This document shows positions 1 through 8,564 of a stretch of 55,466 nucleotides of DNA, piece after piece (the stretch's first letter is position 1; every line of letters starts with the position of its first letter). The stretch is from positions 1 to 55,466 of the forward strand of contig JALNWE010000013.1 in assembly GCA_023231065.1 (NCBI GenBank), given 5' to 3'. The translations under genes were made by a program, and so were the position numbers. The notes below the pieces were generated by a model. That model was not told the origin of the DNA. It worked only from the letters and a program-made list of their open reading frames with translations, and made no database searches. Source of the stretch: Bacteroidales bacterium (GTDB taxonomy: Bacteria; Bacteroidota; Bacteroidia; Bacteroidales; FEN-979).

Positions 1-752
1 CGGGTCAAAGCGGATTAAAAAGCGTCCAGGCCACGGTCCCGATGCAATACAACGATGGCGATCAATTGATATTTAAATGTTTTTCAGGGACATACAAATC
101 GGTAACTCCTTTAATACCCGTTCAAAGCCAAACGGTTACCTCCAATTTTGTAGCCTGCACCGATGCAGATGATAACAATTATGCTACCGTTACCGTGGGT
201 TCCCAGGTATGGATGGCAGAAAACCTGAATGTCGGCATCCGCATTGATGGCGTTCAGGAACAAACCAATAATGGGATCAATGAGAAGTACTGTTATAACA
301 ACGATGTAACGAAATGTGACATTTACGGAGGCTTATACCAATGGCACGAGATAATGCAATATGTTATCACCCCGGGGGTACAGGGGATTTGTCCCACGGG
401 CTGGCATATTCCAACGGATGAGGAGTGGTTTATCCTTACCATATTTCTTGGTGGTGATAGTATAGCTGGTGGAAAGATAAAATCAACCGGGACCATCGAG
501 GCTGGCACCGGTCTGTGGCATGACCCCAATACTGAAGCAGCCAACGCGTATGGGCTTACTGCCGTTCCGGGAAGCTACCGCGACCTCGATGGCACGTTTT
601 ACGGCATTGGCTACTACTCCATCTGGTGGAGTTCATTTCAGAGCGGTAATGACAGCGCCTGGGTCAGGGTCCTGGATTATAATTACGGCGGTGTAAGCAG
701 AGACGACGATGACAGGAGTTACGGGTTTTCTGTGCGTTGCCTTAAGGAGTAG
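1..752 (+). CDS. FISUMP (Fibrobacter major paralogous) domain protein, 5' partial
   Basis: The reading frame is open from base 3 to the TAG at 750-752, so the gene starts outside the window; an internal ATG lies at 42. The visible C-terminal part of about 250 residues carries the Fib_succ_major domain. Recognisable blocks are VGSQVWMAENLNVG, a YCYNND segment, YGGLYQWHE, CPTGWHIPTDEEW and the end block SVRCLKE. Proteins of this family in Bacteroidota and Fibrobacter are usually secreted or surface lipoproteins of unknown function, with a fold thought to resemble C-type-lectin/sulfatase-modifying-like domains. The N-terminal signal and any upstream repeat domains cannot be seen. The gene converges on the sulfatase-like gene with a 13-bp gap. 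The family call is secure; the role is unknown. Confidence 0.85.
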   Translation, partial: GQSGLKSVQATVPMQYNDGDQLIFKCFSGTYKSVTPLIPVQSQTVTSNFVACTDADDNNYATVTVGSQVWMAENLNVGIRIDGVQEQTNNGINEKYCYNNDVTKCDIYGGLYQWHEIMQYVITPGVQGICPTGWHIPTDEEWFILTIFLGGDSIAGGKIKSTGTIEAGTGLWHDPNTEAANAYGLTAVPGSYRDLDGTFYGIGYYSIWWSSFQSGNDSAWVRVLDYNYGGVSRDDDDRSYGFSVRCLKE

Positions 753-765
753 CGAATAGTTTTGT

Positions 766-2754
766 TTACTTTTTAAGTGGTTTTCTGCCGTATTTTACTT
801 TGTCGTTTTTCACCAACCATTGGGATCCCTGAAGCATAGAGAACGCGTAGCTTCGCATGCTATCGGCCAATGGGCCGTATGATGAAAGATAATTGAGTTC
901 CGATCCATTTCCGAATTTGTACAAGGATTCTTTGCCATTGTGGCGACTGACAAAGAAGAACTCCCGGTTCACGCACCCGATGGCATCATCGGAACAGAAA
1001 AAAGCGAATGGCCTGTCCTTTTTCAAGAGGTCTATTCCGAGGCAATTGTTAAGATAGTCCTGGTTCAGTAATCCCATCACGGTTGGAAAGACATCCATCT
1101 GAGCGCCTGTTTTTTCAATCACTGCTGGTTGGATCAAAAGGGGGGAATAAATGATTAAGGGGATCTGAAAATACTGAAGGGAAAGATCATAGGTATTTCT
1201 GTTGACTTTTTTACCGTGGTCGGCAATAAAAATGAATATCGTACTGTCGAACCAGGCTTGTTTCGAAGCAATTTTCAAAAAATGGCCAATGGACCAGTCG
1301 GCATATTCCACGATTTTGTAATCTATATAACCGGAATGTGGATGAAATCCGGGAACATCCTTAGGGATAATGAAGGGATCATGCAAACTGGCAGTCAGAA
1401 ATACCGATAAAAATGGTTTTTTTTGTGCATACAGTTTGTTCAGGTATGGAATGGCATTTTCAAACATGTAATGATCCGGTACCCCTAACGTGCTTTTAAC
1501 CTGCCAGGCGGGGTAATCTTTCTGGCATACGATTCGTTCATATCCATTAAACTTCAGAAATCCTCCTATATTATCAAACATTTCATCATGGGTAGTGAAA
1601 TATATGGTCTGATATCCCCGGTCATACAAGGTTTTTCCAAGCCCGGTAAATTCGGGGATGATGACCTGGTTCAATGGATGATGGTTCAACAGGTTGGGAA
1701 AAGAGAACAGGGTGGCATAAATGCCAGCTGATGTATGCAATCCGGAGGAGTACACATGATTAAAGAAAAGGGAATGGTTGGCTAATGAATCCAAATTGGG
1801 GGTGAGGTGGCGCGGATTCCCAAAATGGCCCATGTATTTTCCCGACATACTTTCCATGATCACCACCACCACATTGGCCCTGAGCGGAACTCCTTCCGGA
1901 TGGACCTCCCGCGCGACCGGTGAACCGGGCAGTAGTCTAGAAATGCCGAAAGCCTGCATCATGCGTTTTATCGCATCATCATCCCGGACCAGATGCAGTT
2001 CCCGGTTTTCTTCATTATGATCATCCATCATACTGACCATAAAGGTATAGTCAGGATTCAGGGCGACCTGGTTTACGATGGAATATTCAGAAAAGAAAGC
2101 GGCAGATGGTTTGATCGGGCTTTTTTTCTCGATTCTGCCCCTTGCTCCCAGACATAAAAATCCCATCATCAAAAGGGTTATAAAAATCTGGTCGGTAGGA
2201 AATCTCCGCTCTTCCCGAATCAGGAAATTCTGTCCGGAGAAAAAATACCGTCTGATTTTCCGGTACAAAAAGATGAAGACGATGGAAAATAAAAGGAATA
2301 CAAAAAAGTAAACAAAATATTTTGGCTCTTCGATGATCATCTTGAAAACAAATCCGGGGCTGTTTTTCCAATTGAAGACAGCTGATGTGATACGGGTGGA
2401 GAAATGATTAAACCAGGGGATATCGACTGCTGCAATGAAAAAAGCGCCAACGCTCAGTGAAACAATAAAAGCCGTGATGAAGAAATAAATCCAGCCACTC
2501 CGGATCCGGAGAAATGAAAACACCGAAAGAAGTAAAGCCGGGAGGACCAGAATGTAGCAGGCAATGACAGTATCGAACCGCCACCCAACCCGAAACGCCT
2601 TCAGAATAAGGGGAACGCGATGTGGAATGGTCTCGACTGTATCTAATTCGATCAATACCAATAAAACCCGGAAAAGGGTAAACAGAAGGATCAAAAGAAG
2701 ATATACCGAAATGAAATACGAGAGATTACGGACAGCGCTTTTCTGAAACACCAT
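766..2754 (-). CDS. LtaS-like membrane phosphoglycerol transferase / sulfatase-family protein
   Basis: This 662-residue protein has the architecture of the LtaS/OpgB/EptA superfamily. About five hydrophobic segments occupy roughly residues 10-170 and an extracytoplasmic alkaline-phosphatase/sulfatase-like domain follows from about residue 290. The domain begins with the metal-binding MESMS block near residue 300. It continues with a HTSAGIYAT block that probably holds the nucleophilic threonine, and IADHGKK near residue 510 supplies the later Asp/His metal ligands. Family members transfer phosphoglycerol or phosphoethanolamine from lipids to glycans or lipid A. Bacteroidota make no classical lipoteichoic acid, so the acceptor here is uncertain. 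It is a single gene with a good promoter-like sequence just before the ATG, and it converges on the FISUMP gene. Family call strong, substrate unknown. Confidence 0.85.
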   Translation of the reverse strand: MVFQKSAVRNLSYFISVYLLLILLFTLFRVLLVLIELDTVETIPHRVPLILKAFRVGWRFDTVIACYILVLPALLLSVFSFLRIRSGWIYFFITAFIVSLSVGAFFIAAVDIPWFNHFSTRITSAVFNWKNSPGFVFKMIIEEPKYFVYFFVFLLFSIVFIFLYRKIRRYFFSGQNFLIREERRFPTDQIFITLLMMGFLCLGARGRIEKKSPIKPSAAFFSEYSIVNQVALNPDYTFMVSMMDDHNEENRELHLVRDDDAIKRMMQAFGISRLLPGSPVAREVHPEGVPLRANVVVVIMESMSGKYMGHFGNPRHLTPNLDSLANHSLFFNHVYSSGLHTSAGIYATLFSFPNLLNHHPLNQVIIPEFTGLGKTLYDRGYQTIYFTTHDEMFDNIGGFLKFNGYERIVCQKDYPAWQVKSTLGVPDHYMFENAIPYLNKLYAQKKPFLSVFLTASLHDPFIIPKDVPGFHPHSGYIDYKIVEYADWSIGHFLKIASKQAWFDSTIFIFIADHGKKVNRNTYDLSLQYFQIPLIIYSPLLIQPAVIEKTGAQMDVFPTVMGLLNQDYLNNCLGIDLLKKDRPFAFFCSDDAIGCVNREFFFVSRHNGKESLYKFGNGSELNYLSSYGPLADSMRSYAFSMLQGSQWLVKNDKVKYGRKPLKK

Positions 2755-2761
2755 AATGCCG

Positions 2762-2790
2762 CGAAGGTACGTGTTTTATTATTTCAGCAA
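2762..2790 (-). promoter_or_regulatory. Bacteroidota-type promoter of the LtaS-like gene
   Basis: On the minus strand, TTG (2788-2790) is followed after 18 bases by TACCTTCG (2762-2769), close to the Bacteroidota consensus TTG-N(17-20)-TAnnTTTG. Transcription would start about 7 bases on, nearly at the ATG at 2754, giving an almost leaderless message. Confidence 0.45.
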
Positions 2791-2986
2791 CTCTTTATCA
2801 GTAACGAGCGGTCCCATTTTTCCTATCAATCATAAAAAATGTTAAAACCGAATAATTCCCCACTTTTACTGATAACTTTGAATGGTTGCATTAAATATGG
2901 TTTTAATGTTGACATCCCTGCTTCATGCGGGGAACAAAAAGACGGCGCCATGTGTTCCGTCAAACCACAAGATGGTTAAAAACGAT

Positions 2987-3019
2987 GAAATGCCCCCATC
3001 GATCCGATGGGGGCATTTC
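2987..3019 (-). terminator. Strong hairpin terminator
   Basis: A perfect 15-bp inverted repeat (2987-3001 and 3005-3019) encloses a 3-base loop. On the minus strand the hairpin is followed by a TCGTTTTTAA tract, which fits an intrinsic terminator for transcripts coming from the lipoprotein and remnant region at 3043-3754. The plus side has no T-tract. Confidence 0.7.
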
Positions 3020-3042
3020 GTATTTAGCTGAAGCCTGAGGTT

Positions 3043-3228
3043 CTAAAAAACGATCCCGATTTTCAAGGCTGAATATTTAAATTGGTACTTTTTGTCATCG
3101 CCATACAGGCTAAGGAAAAGAGAAGAAATTGAAGTGGTGTACTGGTAGCTAAGCGACAGCCCGAAAGCGCTGGTAACCCACAGGTCGACATCGATCCCAA
3201 AATTAAGTGTTCCGTTTGAAAAATCCAT
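3043..3228 (-). pseudogene. C-terminal fragment of an outer-membrane beta-barrel protein
   Basis: This 61-codon frame has alternating hydrophobic/aromatic strands (GIDVDLWVTSAFGLSLSYQY) and ends in LKIGIVF with a terminal phenylalanine, the usual end of Bacteroidota outer-membrane barrels. There is no signal peptide, an in-frame TAA lies four codons before the ATG, and it is far shorter than any barrel. It looks like the 3' remnant of a deleted OMP gene, lying between the terminator hairpin and another decayed fragment. Expression as a small protein cannot be excluded. Confidence 0.5.
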
Positions 3229-3235
3229 TCCCTGG

Positions 3236-3330
3236 TCATTTTAGTTGAGTCCATACCCTTGATCCCGCGAGATCGTTCAACCCTCGTTTTGATTCTTTTT
3301 CTTTGAACGCCATTGGCGCCATGTATTCCG
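3236..3330 (-). pseudogene. Degenerate partial duplicate of the DUF4878-type lipoprotein gene
   Basis: Read on the minus strand, this stretch encodes APMAFKEKESKRGLND. It closely matches MPMALKEKESKQGLKD inside the intact lipoprotein gene at 3335-3754 (parent segment about 3485-3540). After the matching block the frame runs into unrelated codons and a TGA at 3236-3238. It begins just past the stop codon of the intact gene, so it looks like a tandem duplication of which only a piece of the second copy survives. A 16-base piece at 2944-2959 also matches 3315-3330 with one mismatch. Confidence 0.6.
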
Positions 3331-3334
3331 GGAC

Positions 3335-3754
3335 TTAATTCCCAATTACAAAATACCAATCCCCGTCTACTTTGACCATTTTTGTACTTTCTTCGTCGGA
3401 TTCTCCATTATTAAAAATCATCTTATAACGGACAGTGGCATTTTTACCATCCTCCGCGATTTTTTCTTCCAGGATCTCGACATCTTTCAACCCTTGTTTT
3501 GATTCTTTTTCCTTGAGCGCCATTGGCATCATGCCGACCAGTTTGGCTGACTCTTCTTCTGTCAGTTTCGTCCCTTCTTTTTTTGCGTACATTTTAACAA
3601 CATCCTCGTATTTTTTATTGAATAACAGTGTTACCCCTTTTTTTACTTTATTGCCCGGAGTGTTCCCTGAAATTCCCCCTCCGCCCCCGCAGGAAAAAAG
3701 CCCAAGGATAAAAATAATTGTCACGGTCGTGAGTAATGCGTTTGTTTTTTTCAT
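3335..3754 (-). CDS. DUF4878-like lipoprotein
   Basis: This 139-residue protein has a lipoprotein signal peptide (MKKTNALL...ILGLFSC, Cys at about residue 22) followed by a run of five glycines that probably acts as a flexible tether. The rest resembles the small SnoaL/NTF2-like DUF4878 domain: an N-terminal helical part (FNKKYEDVVKMY), a LKDVEILEEKI strand, ATVRYKMIFNNG, and a C-terminal KMVKVDGDWYFVI strand. Such domains are common in Bacteroidota lipoproteins and have no assigned function. Asp or Glu is not evident directly after the lipobox Cys, so outer-membrane sorting cannot be deduced with confidence. The gene lies downstream of the YiiX-like gene, 27 bp away, and is followed by a partial duplicate of itself. 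Confidence 0.75.
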   Translation of the reverse strand: MKKTNALLTTVTIIFILGLFSCGGGGGISGNTPGNKVKKGVTLLFNKKYEDVVKMYAKKEGTKLTEEESAKLVGMMPMALKEKESKQGLKDVEILEEKIAEDGKNATVRYKMIFNNGESDEESTKMVKVDGDWYFVIGN

Positions 3755-3781
3755 GGGTAAATAATTTTAGTGAAACATAAA

Positions 3782-4411
3782 TTAATAGGAACAGATTTTG
3801 AAAAAATCAGGACTTTGAATAAAAGCGCTTGGGAAAAGGATCTTTTTGGAACCCATTACAAATTTCAGTTCGCGTTCAGGATAGTGACCCAAATCAAGTC
3901 CAATGGTTTGGTAAGCCTTTAATACCAACTCGGAACAATATAAACGTGAATCGGTTTTCAGATCGTAATTATCATCAAATACTAATCTTCGGTTATAAAA
4001 ATCCTTTGCTTTCGACGCGGCCAGATGTGCTTTTTTCTCCGGGAACCTGGACCTGTAAACAGCCCAATGACTTGCCTTTTTCTCATTCAAGAAGGATTGG
4101 ACCGGTTCATTGACGACCATGGATGTCCTTTCTCCCGGCTCTCCCGGTATAGCATGTATGACAAAGGGCTTAGCATGGTCCATCACGACCATACCGATAT
4201 GCGAAAAATCATGATCCCGATCGGCCAGATATATGGCAAAACTTTCGACGCTCCTGCCTCTCCTGAAGACCAGGTCGCCATCCTGAAAAACGATTGAGGA
4301 CAATTTTTCTTTTCCGGATGAATCTGTTTTCCTGAAGCACAACCAAATACTGGTAAGGACCATCATGGGTATAAAGAGAAAAAAAAGAAATAAGATGAGC
4401 TTTGTGGACAA
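3782..4411 (-). CDS. YiiX/YebB-like NlpC/P60 (permuted papain-fold) hydrolase
   Basis: This 209-residue protein has an N-terminal membrane anchor or signal (about residues 4-24). The domain that follows has the circularly permuted papain-fold order: the histidine comes first, in DFSHIGMV (His71), and the cysteine later, in RLYCSELV (Cys159). FQDGDLVFRRG before the histidine is typical of the YiiX/YebB-like NlpC/P60 (DUF830) group. Members are thought to cleave amide or acyl bonds in cell-envelope substrates, but few have been tested. A perfect TAnnTTTG box about 17 bp before the ATG suggests transcription separate from the ABC transporter operon upstream. The fold and catalytic pair are well supported; the substrate is unknown. 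Confidence 0.8.
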   Translation of the reverse strand: MSTKLILFLFFLFIPMMVLTSIWLCFRKTDSSGKEKLSSIVFQDGDLVFRRGRSVESFAIYLADRDHDFSHIGMVVMDHAKPFVIHAIPGEPGERTSMVVNEPVQSFLNEKKASHWAVYRSRFPEKKAHLAASKAKDFYNRRLVFDDNYDLKTDSRLYCSELVLKAYQTIGLDLGHYPERELKFVMGSKKILFPSAFIQSPDFFKICSY

Positions 4412-4427
4412 GTGAATCCCTTTGAAA

Positions 4428-4435
4428 CAAAGATA
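4428..4435 (-). promoter_or_regulatory. -7 promoter element of the YiiX-like gene
   Basis: On the minus strand the sequence reads TATCTTTG, a perfect TAnnTTTG box. Its start point would fall near 4421, ten bases before the ATG at 4411. A TTTG lies upstream but only 15 bases away, which is shorter than usual. Confidence 0.45.
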
Positions 4436-4485
4436 GATAAACTATGATATCAAAATAACTTTTTATACCGCGAAGGGAGTATTTC

Positions 4486-7400
4486 TTATTCACTTCTTAA
4501 CGCCGGGATCAGATCTCTTTTAAATAATGATAAAAGGGGGATCCCGACACATACCAGGCCACTGAGGAGGATCAGTAATAGAATGGACAGGACCGTGATC
4601 CATGGGAACTGATACACGGGGGAAACAAGGGATGGAAAAATGCCCGCCAATGCCGGGATGAGCCCCAGAAGGATCCCGGTGAAAAGGATAAAAAGATGTT
4701 CGGCGATCAGAAGTTTCAGAATAAAATTCTTTCTGAAACCCAGCACTAGATATAAGGCCAGCTCCTGTTTCCGTTCATACAGGTTTCGGAGCAGTACGAT
4801 CCCCATACCGAATGTGCCCAGGATGACCCCCAGTCCGCCCAATATGATAAATACCGACAAATAAGTGTTTTCCACAGAATTAAAAGCAGCGAGCCGTTCG
4901 GTTGCCGGGGTGACCATCATTCCCCGGTCCCGGAAAAGATATTCCAGCCGGGTGGTAATTATTTCCTTTTTTGATTCTGGTCCGTTAACCAGGATGATCT
5001 TTGAACTGTTGGCCGAAGGGAAATAAAACCGCATCAGGGAGTCGGAAATGAGAAGGTTTCCCTGAAATATTGAATTATCTAATCCACCGGCTAACCGTAT
5101 ATATAATTTTTCACCGGATTCGCTGCGGTAAACCAGGGTATCACCGATTTTTTTCCGGAGGCCCCAGGTGATCACTGTCTGATCGGCAAAAGCAGGAATG
5201 ACCCCTGGTGATGAAATGCTATCCAGCGCTTTCCATGGATGTGCCTGGTCGATACCACGGCCAAGGGAAGCAAAACTGAAAGCCTTGATCTTATCCAGGT
5301 AATCTGTACGGACCCCTAAAACCTTTGGTTGACTTACCTGGTTTAGGTTCAGGCAGCTGGCATCATCTCCGTCGATTTGCCTGACCTGAAAGTAATGAAG
5401 CCCCTTCAGTTCAGGCTCATCTGCCAAACCTTCCTTCTGTTTTCCTTCAGGGGAATTCAGACAGGTCCGGACCGGAAATGTCGATTCGGCCCAGAGTAAA
5501 AATCCACCCGTTCCTGAGCATGGATCAGAAGTTTCATTACCGGCCGTTTTCCGATTAGCCCCGGTGATGATGATACTGAAAGTACCCAGCGCCAGCAGGG
5601 TAATGGCGGCCAAGGTGCGATGACGGTTCAGCGCTGCATTTTTCAATATTATTCCATAGAACCGGTCGGACGAAATTCCCGGCCCCCCACCTACATTATC
5701 AAGCCCATAATTTAATCCTGCTATACCTCCGATCAATAAAAGAAATCCCGCTGACATGAAAAGGACGGGATTTGTTCCCTGTTGAAATGGAAAGGCCAGG
5801 GCTATTATTACAAAGGCAAGGAGGGTAAACAATAACGCCAGGGCGCCATGGATCTTTTTCCAAGGATGCTTTTTATCCGGTGAAACAAGGGCGTTCCCTT
5901 TGATCATTTGGACAATGGACTTGCGAAGGATCCTGTTAAGGGTCAATGAAAGTGAAACCAAGGTTATGGCGATCCCCGATAACGCCCCGGTTAAAAGGGT
6001 GATCAGGTCGACACAAGGGACAATCGAAGAGGTCCTTACCGCATCCCGCCACAGCGTGTTTAAACCAAGTAATAGTAGTTTATTGCAACCGATTCCCGCA
6101 ATAGACCCCATGATACCGCCCAGAACAGCGATGATCGCGGCTTCTGAGAGCAGGATATTCCTGATCTGATCTTTTCTGAACCCCAAAATGGTAAGGATCC
6201 CGGTTTCCCTTGTACGGGTTGTGACCTGCAATGCAAAAAGCAACGAAGTCAATAACAATGCCGCCAGAATGATAAAAAAGCCCAGGCTGAGGAAAAGGGT
6301 CCCGAAATCAGTGGATTGTGAAGCTGCGTACATCCCTTCATCCCTGACGGGTCTGAAAATCAAGCCCGACTCAATGGGCTGGATCTTTGTCAAGATGATT
6401 TTTTCAGTTGCCGGCCAGTTTGGCGTATCATGGGGAATGCGTATTGCCGTATAAGAGCCAAAAGGATTTTTCCAGATCTTCTGTCCTGTCTTTAAAGCTA
6501 TAAAACCTTTGGGCGTACCACGGTATTGATTCCAATACTGCTCATCTTTCTTCCTGATGCGTCTCAGGTCAACCGGGGAGCCTGTCTCCCAGTCGCGGCA
6601 ACTTTCTGCATCTGATATGCCGGGGAAAGCAGGCATCAGGTCCCTGTCGAAATGAGCATTTTCCAGCGGAAGGATTTTTCGAATGATAAAAACCGAGCTA
6701 TCTTCTGCCAGTGTGTTGGCGTTACTTATGATAAAATACCGCAGCATCAGTGAATCTCCGGTTTTGACCCGCAGATCTTCGGCCAACCAGGAGCTGATCA
6801 GGATTTCATTACCAGCGAGCGGCTGACCTGAAAAGGTATCATCCTGTGCAGTTATAAACGAGTAAGGGGTTGATCGTCCCCTGACTGAAATGGAATTTAC
6901 CAGATAGGTCAGTATTCCTTCCCCTTCCGGGATAGCGGATAAGACAGCATGGGCAACGGGGTCACTGATAAAAATCCGGTCAGTAAGGATGACGGAATGT
7001 TCTTTTTTCAAACCTATGTCTTCCATTTTCCAAACCCGCTTAATCGCTTCATTGAATGTCCAGGCGCTTACGGAGTCGTTATCGTTGACCAACATCATGT
7101 TCGACAACCCATCCAGTTCAAGGAGGTCGGCCATCTGGGTCAGCGGAATAAAAACATTAAATGGAGGGACCTGGTTGTTTTTCAGGCTGAACCGGCCCAT
7201 CCGGTTATCATCCGCGATAGCGGCAACCCTGACCCTTTTTGAAACAGAGACTAATTTGTCTGCAACGAACGGGGCGTTGGGGGAAGCTTTACCAGGTTTG
7301 TATATCCGGAGGAGTATGCGATCCCCTGTTTTCAATCCGAGTTTCTCTGCTGTATTACGGCTCAGGATTGCCTCATTCAGGCGGGGCAGGCAGGCAGGGT

Positions 7401-7761
7401 TATCCCATATATACCCGAAATGGTCGTTAATCCCGATCACATGAACCTGGTTGATGCGTTGATTGTTATCGCTGTTGATGGCGATTGCTTCGGATTCCAT
7501 GGCAGGGACAACATCAGAGCGGGTTTTCCGGGATAATTCTTCTGCTAAATCCTGCCTGAAAAACCGGTCCTCGGTGGATAATGCAAACCGTATTTTTCCC
7601 AACCGTATTTTTGTAATCTGTTGCAGGCTGTAACGAACCGAATCCCCAACGATCAAAGCGCCGGTAAGTACCGATGTTCCGATGATGACACCCGCTAAAA
7701 TAGTCAGGTTGGCTTTACGGAAAAAACAGAGATTACGTATAATAAGACGGAGCTGGTCCAT
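4486..7761 (-). CDS. ABC transporter permease, duplicated FtsX/MacB-like
   Basis: This 1091-residue membrane protein is built as two FtsX-like halves. Each half has a leading membrane segment, a large extracytoplasmic MacB-PCD-like region and a group of three membrane segments. The first half starts with LAGVIIGTSVLTGALIVGDSVR and carries its membrane triplet around residues 480-620. The second half has its triplet near the C-terminus, including FIILGGLGVILGTFGMGIVLLRN. EsxLLRN/ELALYLVLGFRK-type cytoplasmic loops that contact the ATPase are present in both halves (TGILTILGFRKDQI and ELALYLVLGFRKNFI). Size and duplication resemble the YbbP-type permeases rather than single MacB or LolC/E subunits. 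It lies 18 bp after the cognate ATPase gene and at the end of the redox/propeller operon. The substrate is unknown; export or lipoprotein-type mechanotransmission is likely. Confidence 0.85.
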   Translation of the reverse strand: MDQLRLIIRNLCFFRKANLTILAGVIIGTSVLTGALIVGDSVRYSLQQITKIRLGKIRFALSTEDRFFRQDLAEELSRKTRSDVVPAMESEAIAINSDNNQRINQVHVIGINDHFGYIWDNPACLPRLNEAILSRNTAEKLGLKTGDRILLRIYKPGKASPNAPFVADKLVSVSKRVRVAAIADDNRMGRFSLKNNQVPPFNVFIPLTQMADLLELDGLSNMMLVNDNDSVSAWTFNEAIKRVWKMEDIGLKKEHSVILTDRIFISDPVAHAVLSAIPEGEGILTYLVNSISVRGRSTPYSFITAQDDTFSGQPLAGNEILISSWLAEDLRVKTGDSLMLRYFIISNANTLAEDSSVFIIRKILPLENAHFDRDLMPAFPGISDAESCRDWETGSPVDLRRIRKKDEQYWNQYRGTPKGFIALKTGQKIWKNPFGSYTAIRIPHDTPNWPATEKIILTKIQPIESGLIFRPVRDEGMYAASQSTDFGTLFLSLGFFIILAALLLTSLLFALQVTTRTRETGILTILGFRKDQIRNILLSEAAIIAVLGGIMGSIAGIGCNKLLLLGLNTLWRDAVRTSSIVPCVDLITLLTGALSGIAITLVSLSLTLNRILRKSIVQMIKGNALVSPDKKHPWKKIHGALALLFTLLAFVIIALAFPFQQGTNPVLFMSAGFLLLIGGIAGLNYGLDNVGGGPGISSDRFYGIILKNAALNRHRTLAAITLLALGTFSIIITGANRKTAGNETSDPCSGTGGFLLWAESTFPVRTCLNSPEGKQKEGLADEPELKGLHYFQVRQIDGDDASCLNLNQVSQPKVLGVRTDYLDKIKAFSFASLGRGIDQAHPWKALDSISSPGVIPAFADQTVITWGLRKKIGDTLVYRSESGEKLYIRLAGGLDNSIFQGNLLISDSLMRFYFPSANSSKIILVNGPESKKEIITTRLEYLFRDRGMMVTPATERLAAFNSVENTYLSVFIILGGLGVILGTFGMGIVLLRNLYERKQELALYLVLGFRKNFILKLLIAEHLFILFTGILLGLIPALAGIFPSLVSPVYQFPWITVLSILLLILLSGLVCVGIPLLSLFKRDLIPALRSE

Positions 7762-7779
7762 AAGCAGGCCCTGGTTTTA

Positions 7780-8520
7780 TTATTTATCGAAAACTGCAAG
7801 ATTACCTGACTGTAAGCGGTAGATCGTATCCATTTTCTCAGCCAGGTCCATGGAATGGGTTACCACTACCATCGAAAGCTCAGTTTCAAGTTTCAGGTCG
7901 TTCAACAGCGATGCCAGCATAGTCGCATTTTCTGCATCGAGCGATCCTGTGGGTTCGTCAGCCAGCAGTAAAACCGGTTGGTTAATCAGCGCCCTGACCA
8001 CTGCTGCGCGCTGGCATTCACCAACGGATAATTCTGCGGGGCGTTGATGGGCTTGGAGGGTGAGCCCCACTTTGTTAATAAGATTCCATGCCCGTTCGTG
8101 GGCTGCTGATTGCCGCGCTTTATCCCTGGTCGGCAAAACCGGAAGCAGAACATTTTCGATCAGGGTAAATTGCGGTAATAGATAATGCAACTGAAATACA
8201 AATCCGATCCTGGAATTTCGCAGTTCTGCTAATTGATCATCATCCATTTTCAAAACAGGTTGTCCCTCGAGGATCACTTCTCCGGAAGTAGGTTTATCGA
8301 GCGTTCCGAGAATGTTCAGGAGGGTTGTTTTCCCCGAACCGGAAGGACCGACAATGGCGATCGATTCATTACGGCGGACAATCAGGGAGAGGTCGTTGAG
8401 GACGGGATGCTGGGGACGGGATGCTGGATGCTGGATGCTGGATGCTGGATACTGGATGTGGTAAAACGTTTTTGTAATATGTTGGAGTTCAGCGATGACA
8501 GGCATATTGACTGTTTTCAT
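7780..8520 (-). CDS. LolD/MacB-type ABC transporter ATP-binding protein
   Basis: This 246-residue ATPase has all motifs of the LolD/YbbA group. They are the Walker A GPSGSGKTT, a Q-loop in FVFQLHYLLPQFT, the signature LSVGECQR (the LSVGQ-type variant rather than LSGGQ), Walker B VLLLADEPTGSLD and the H-loop VVVTHS. It should energise the adjacent permease. Between the first strand (ELQHITKTFYHI) and the next (VLNDLSLIV), about 18 extra residues (ASSIQHPAS-type) are encoded by a 7-bp tandem repeat (8400-8462). This replaces the short loop normally found there and keeps the frame. The upstream propeller gene ends 44 bp before this start, consistent with co-transcription. Confidence 0.9.
   Translation of the reverse strand: MKTVNMPVIAELQHITKTFYHIQYPASSIQHPASRPQHPVLNDLSLIVRRNESIAIVGPSGSGKTTLLNILGTLDKPTSGEVILEGQPVLKMDDDQLAELRNSRIGFVFQLHYLLPQFTLIENVLLPVLPTRDKARQSAAHERAWNLINKVGLTLQAHQRPAELSVGECQRAAVVRALINQPVLLLADEPTGSLDAENATMLASLLNDLKLETELSMVVVTHSMDLAEKMDTIYRLQSGNLAVFDK
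8400..8462. repeat. 7-bp tandem repeat array inside the ABC ATPase gene
   Basis: Nine consecutive heptamers lie in register: GGACGGG, ATGCTGG, GGACGGG, four ATGCTGG, ATACTGG and ATGTGGT (plus strand). Three units make 21 bases, so in the minus-strand coding frame the array translates with a 7-residue period (IQHPASS). Unit changes of one or two copies would shift the frame. Confidence 0.9.
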
Positions 8521-8564
8521 TCGATCCTGTTTTGTTTTAAACCGTTCAGTTAAATATCCGAAAA

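Noticed and set aside
3063..3359. A 98-codon frame overlapping the OMP remnant and the lipoprotein 3' end
   Set aside because: It is a different frame across two decayed fragments, its protein has no family features, and both fragments match better in other frames.
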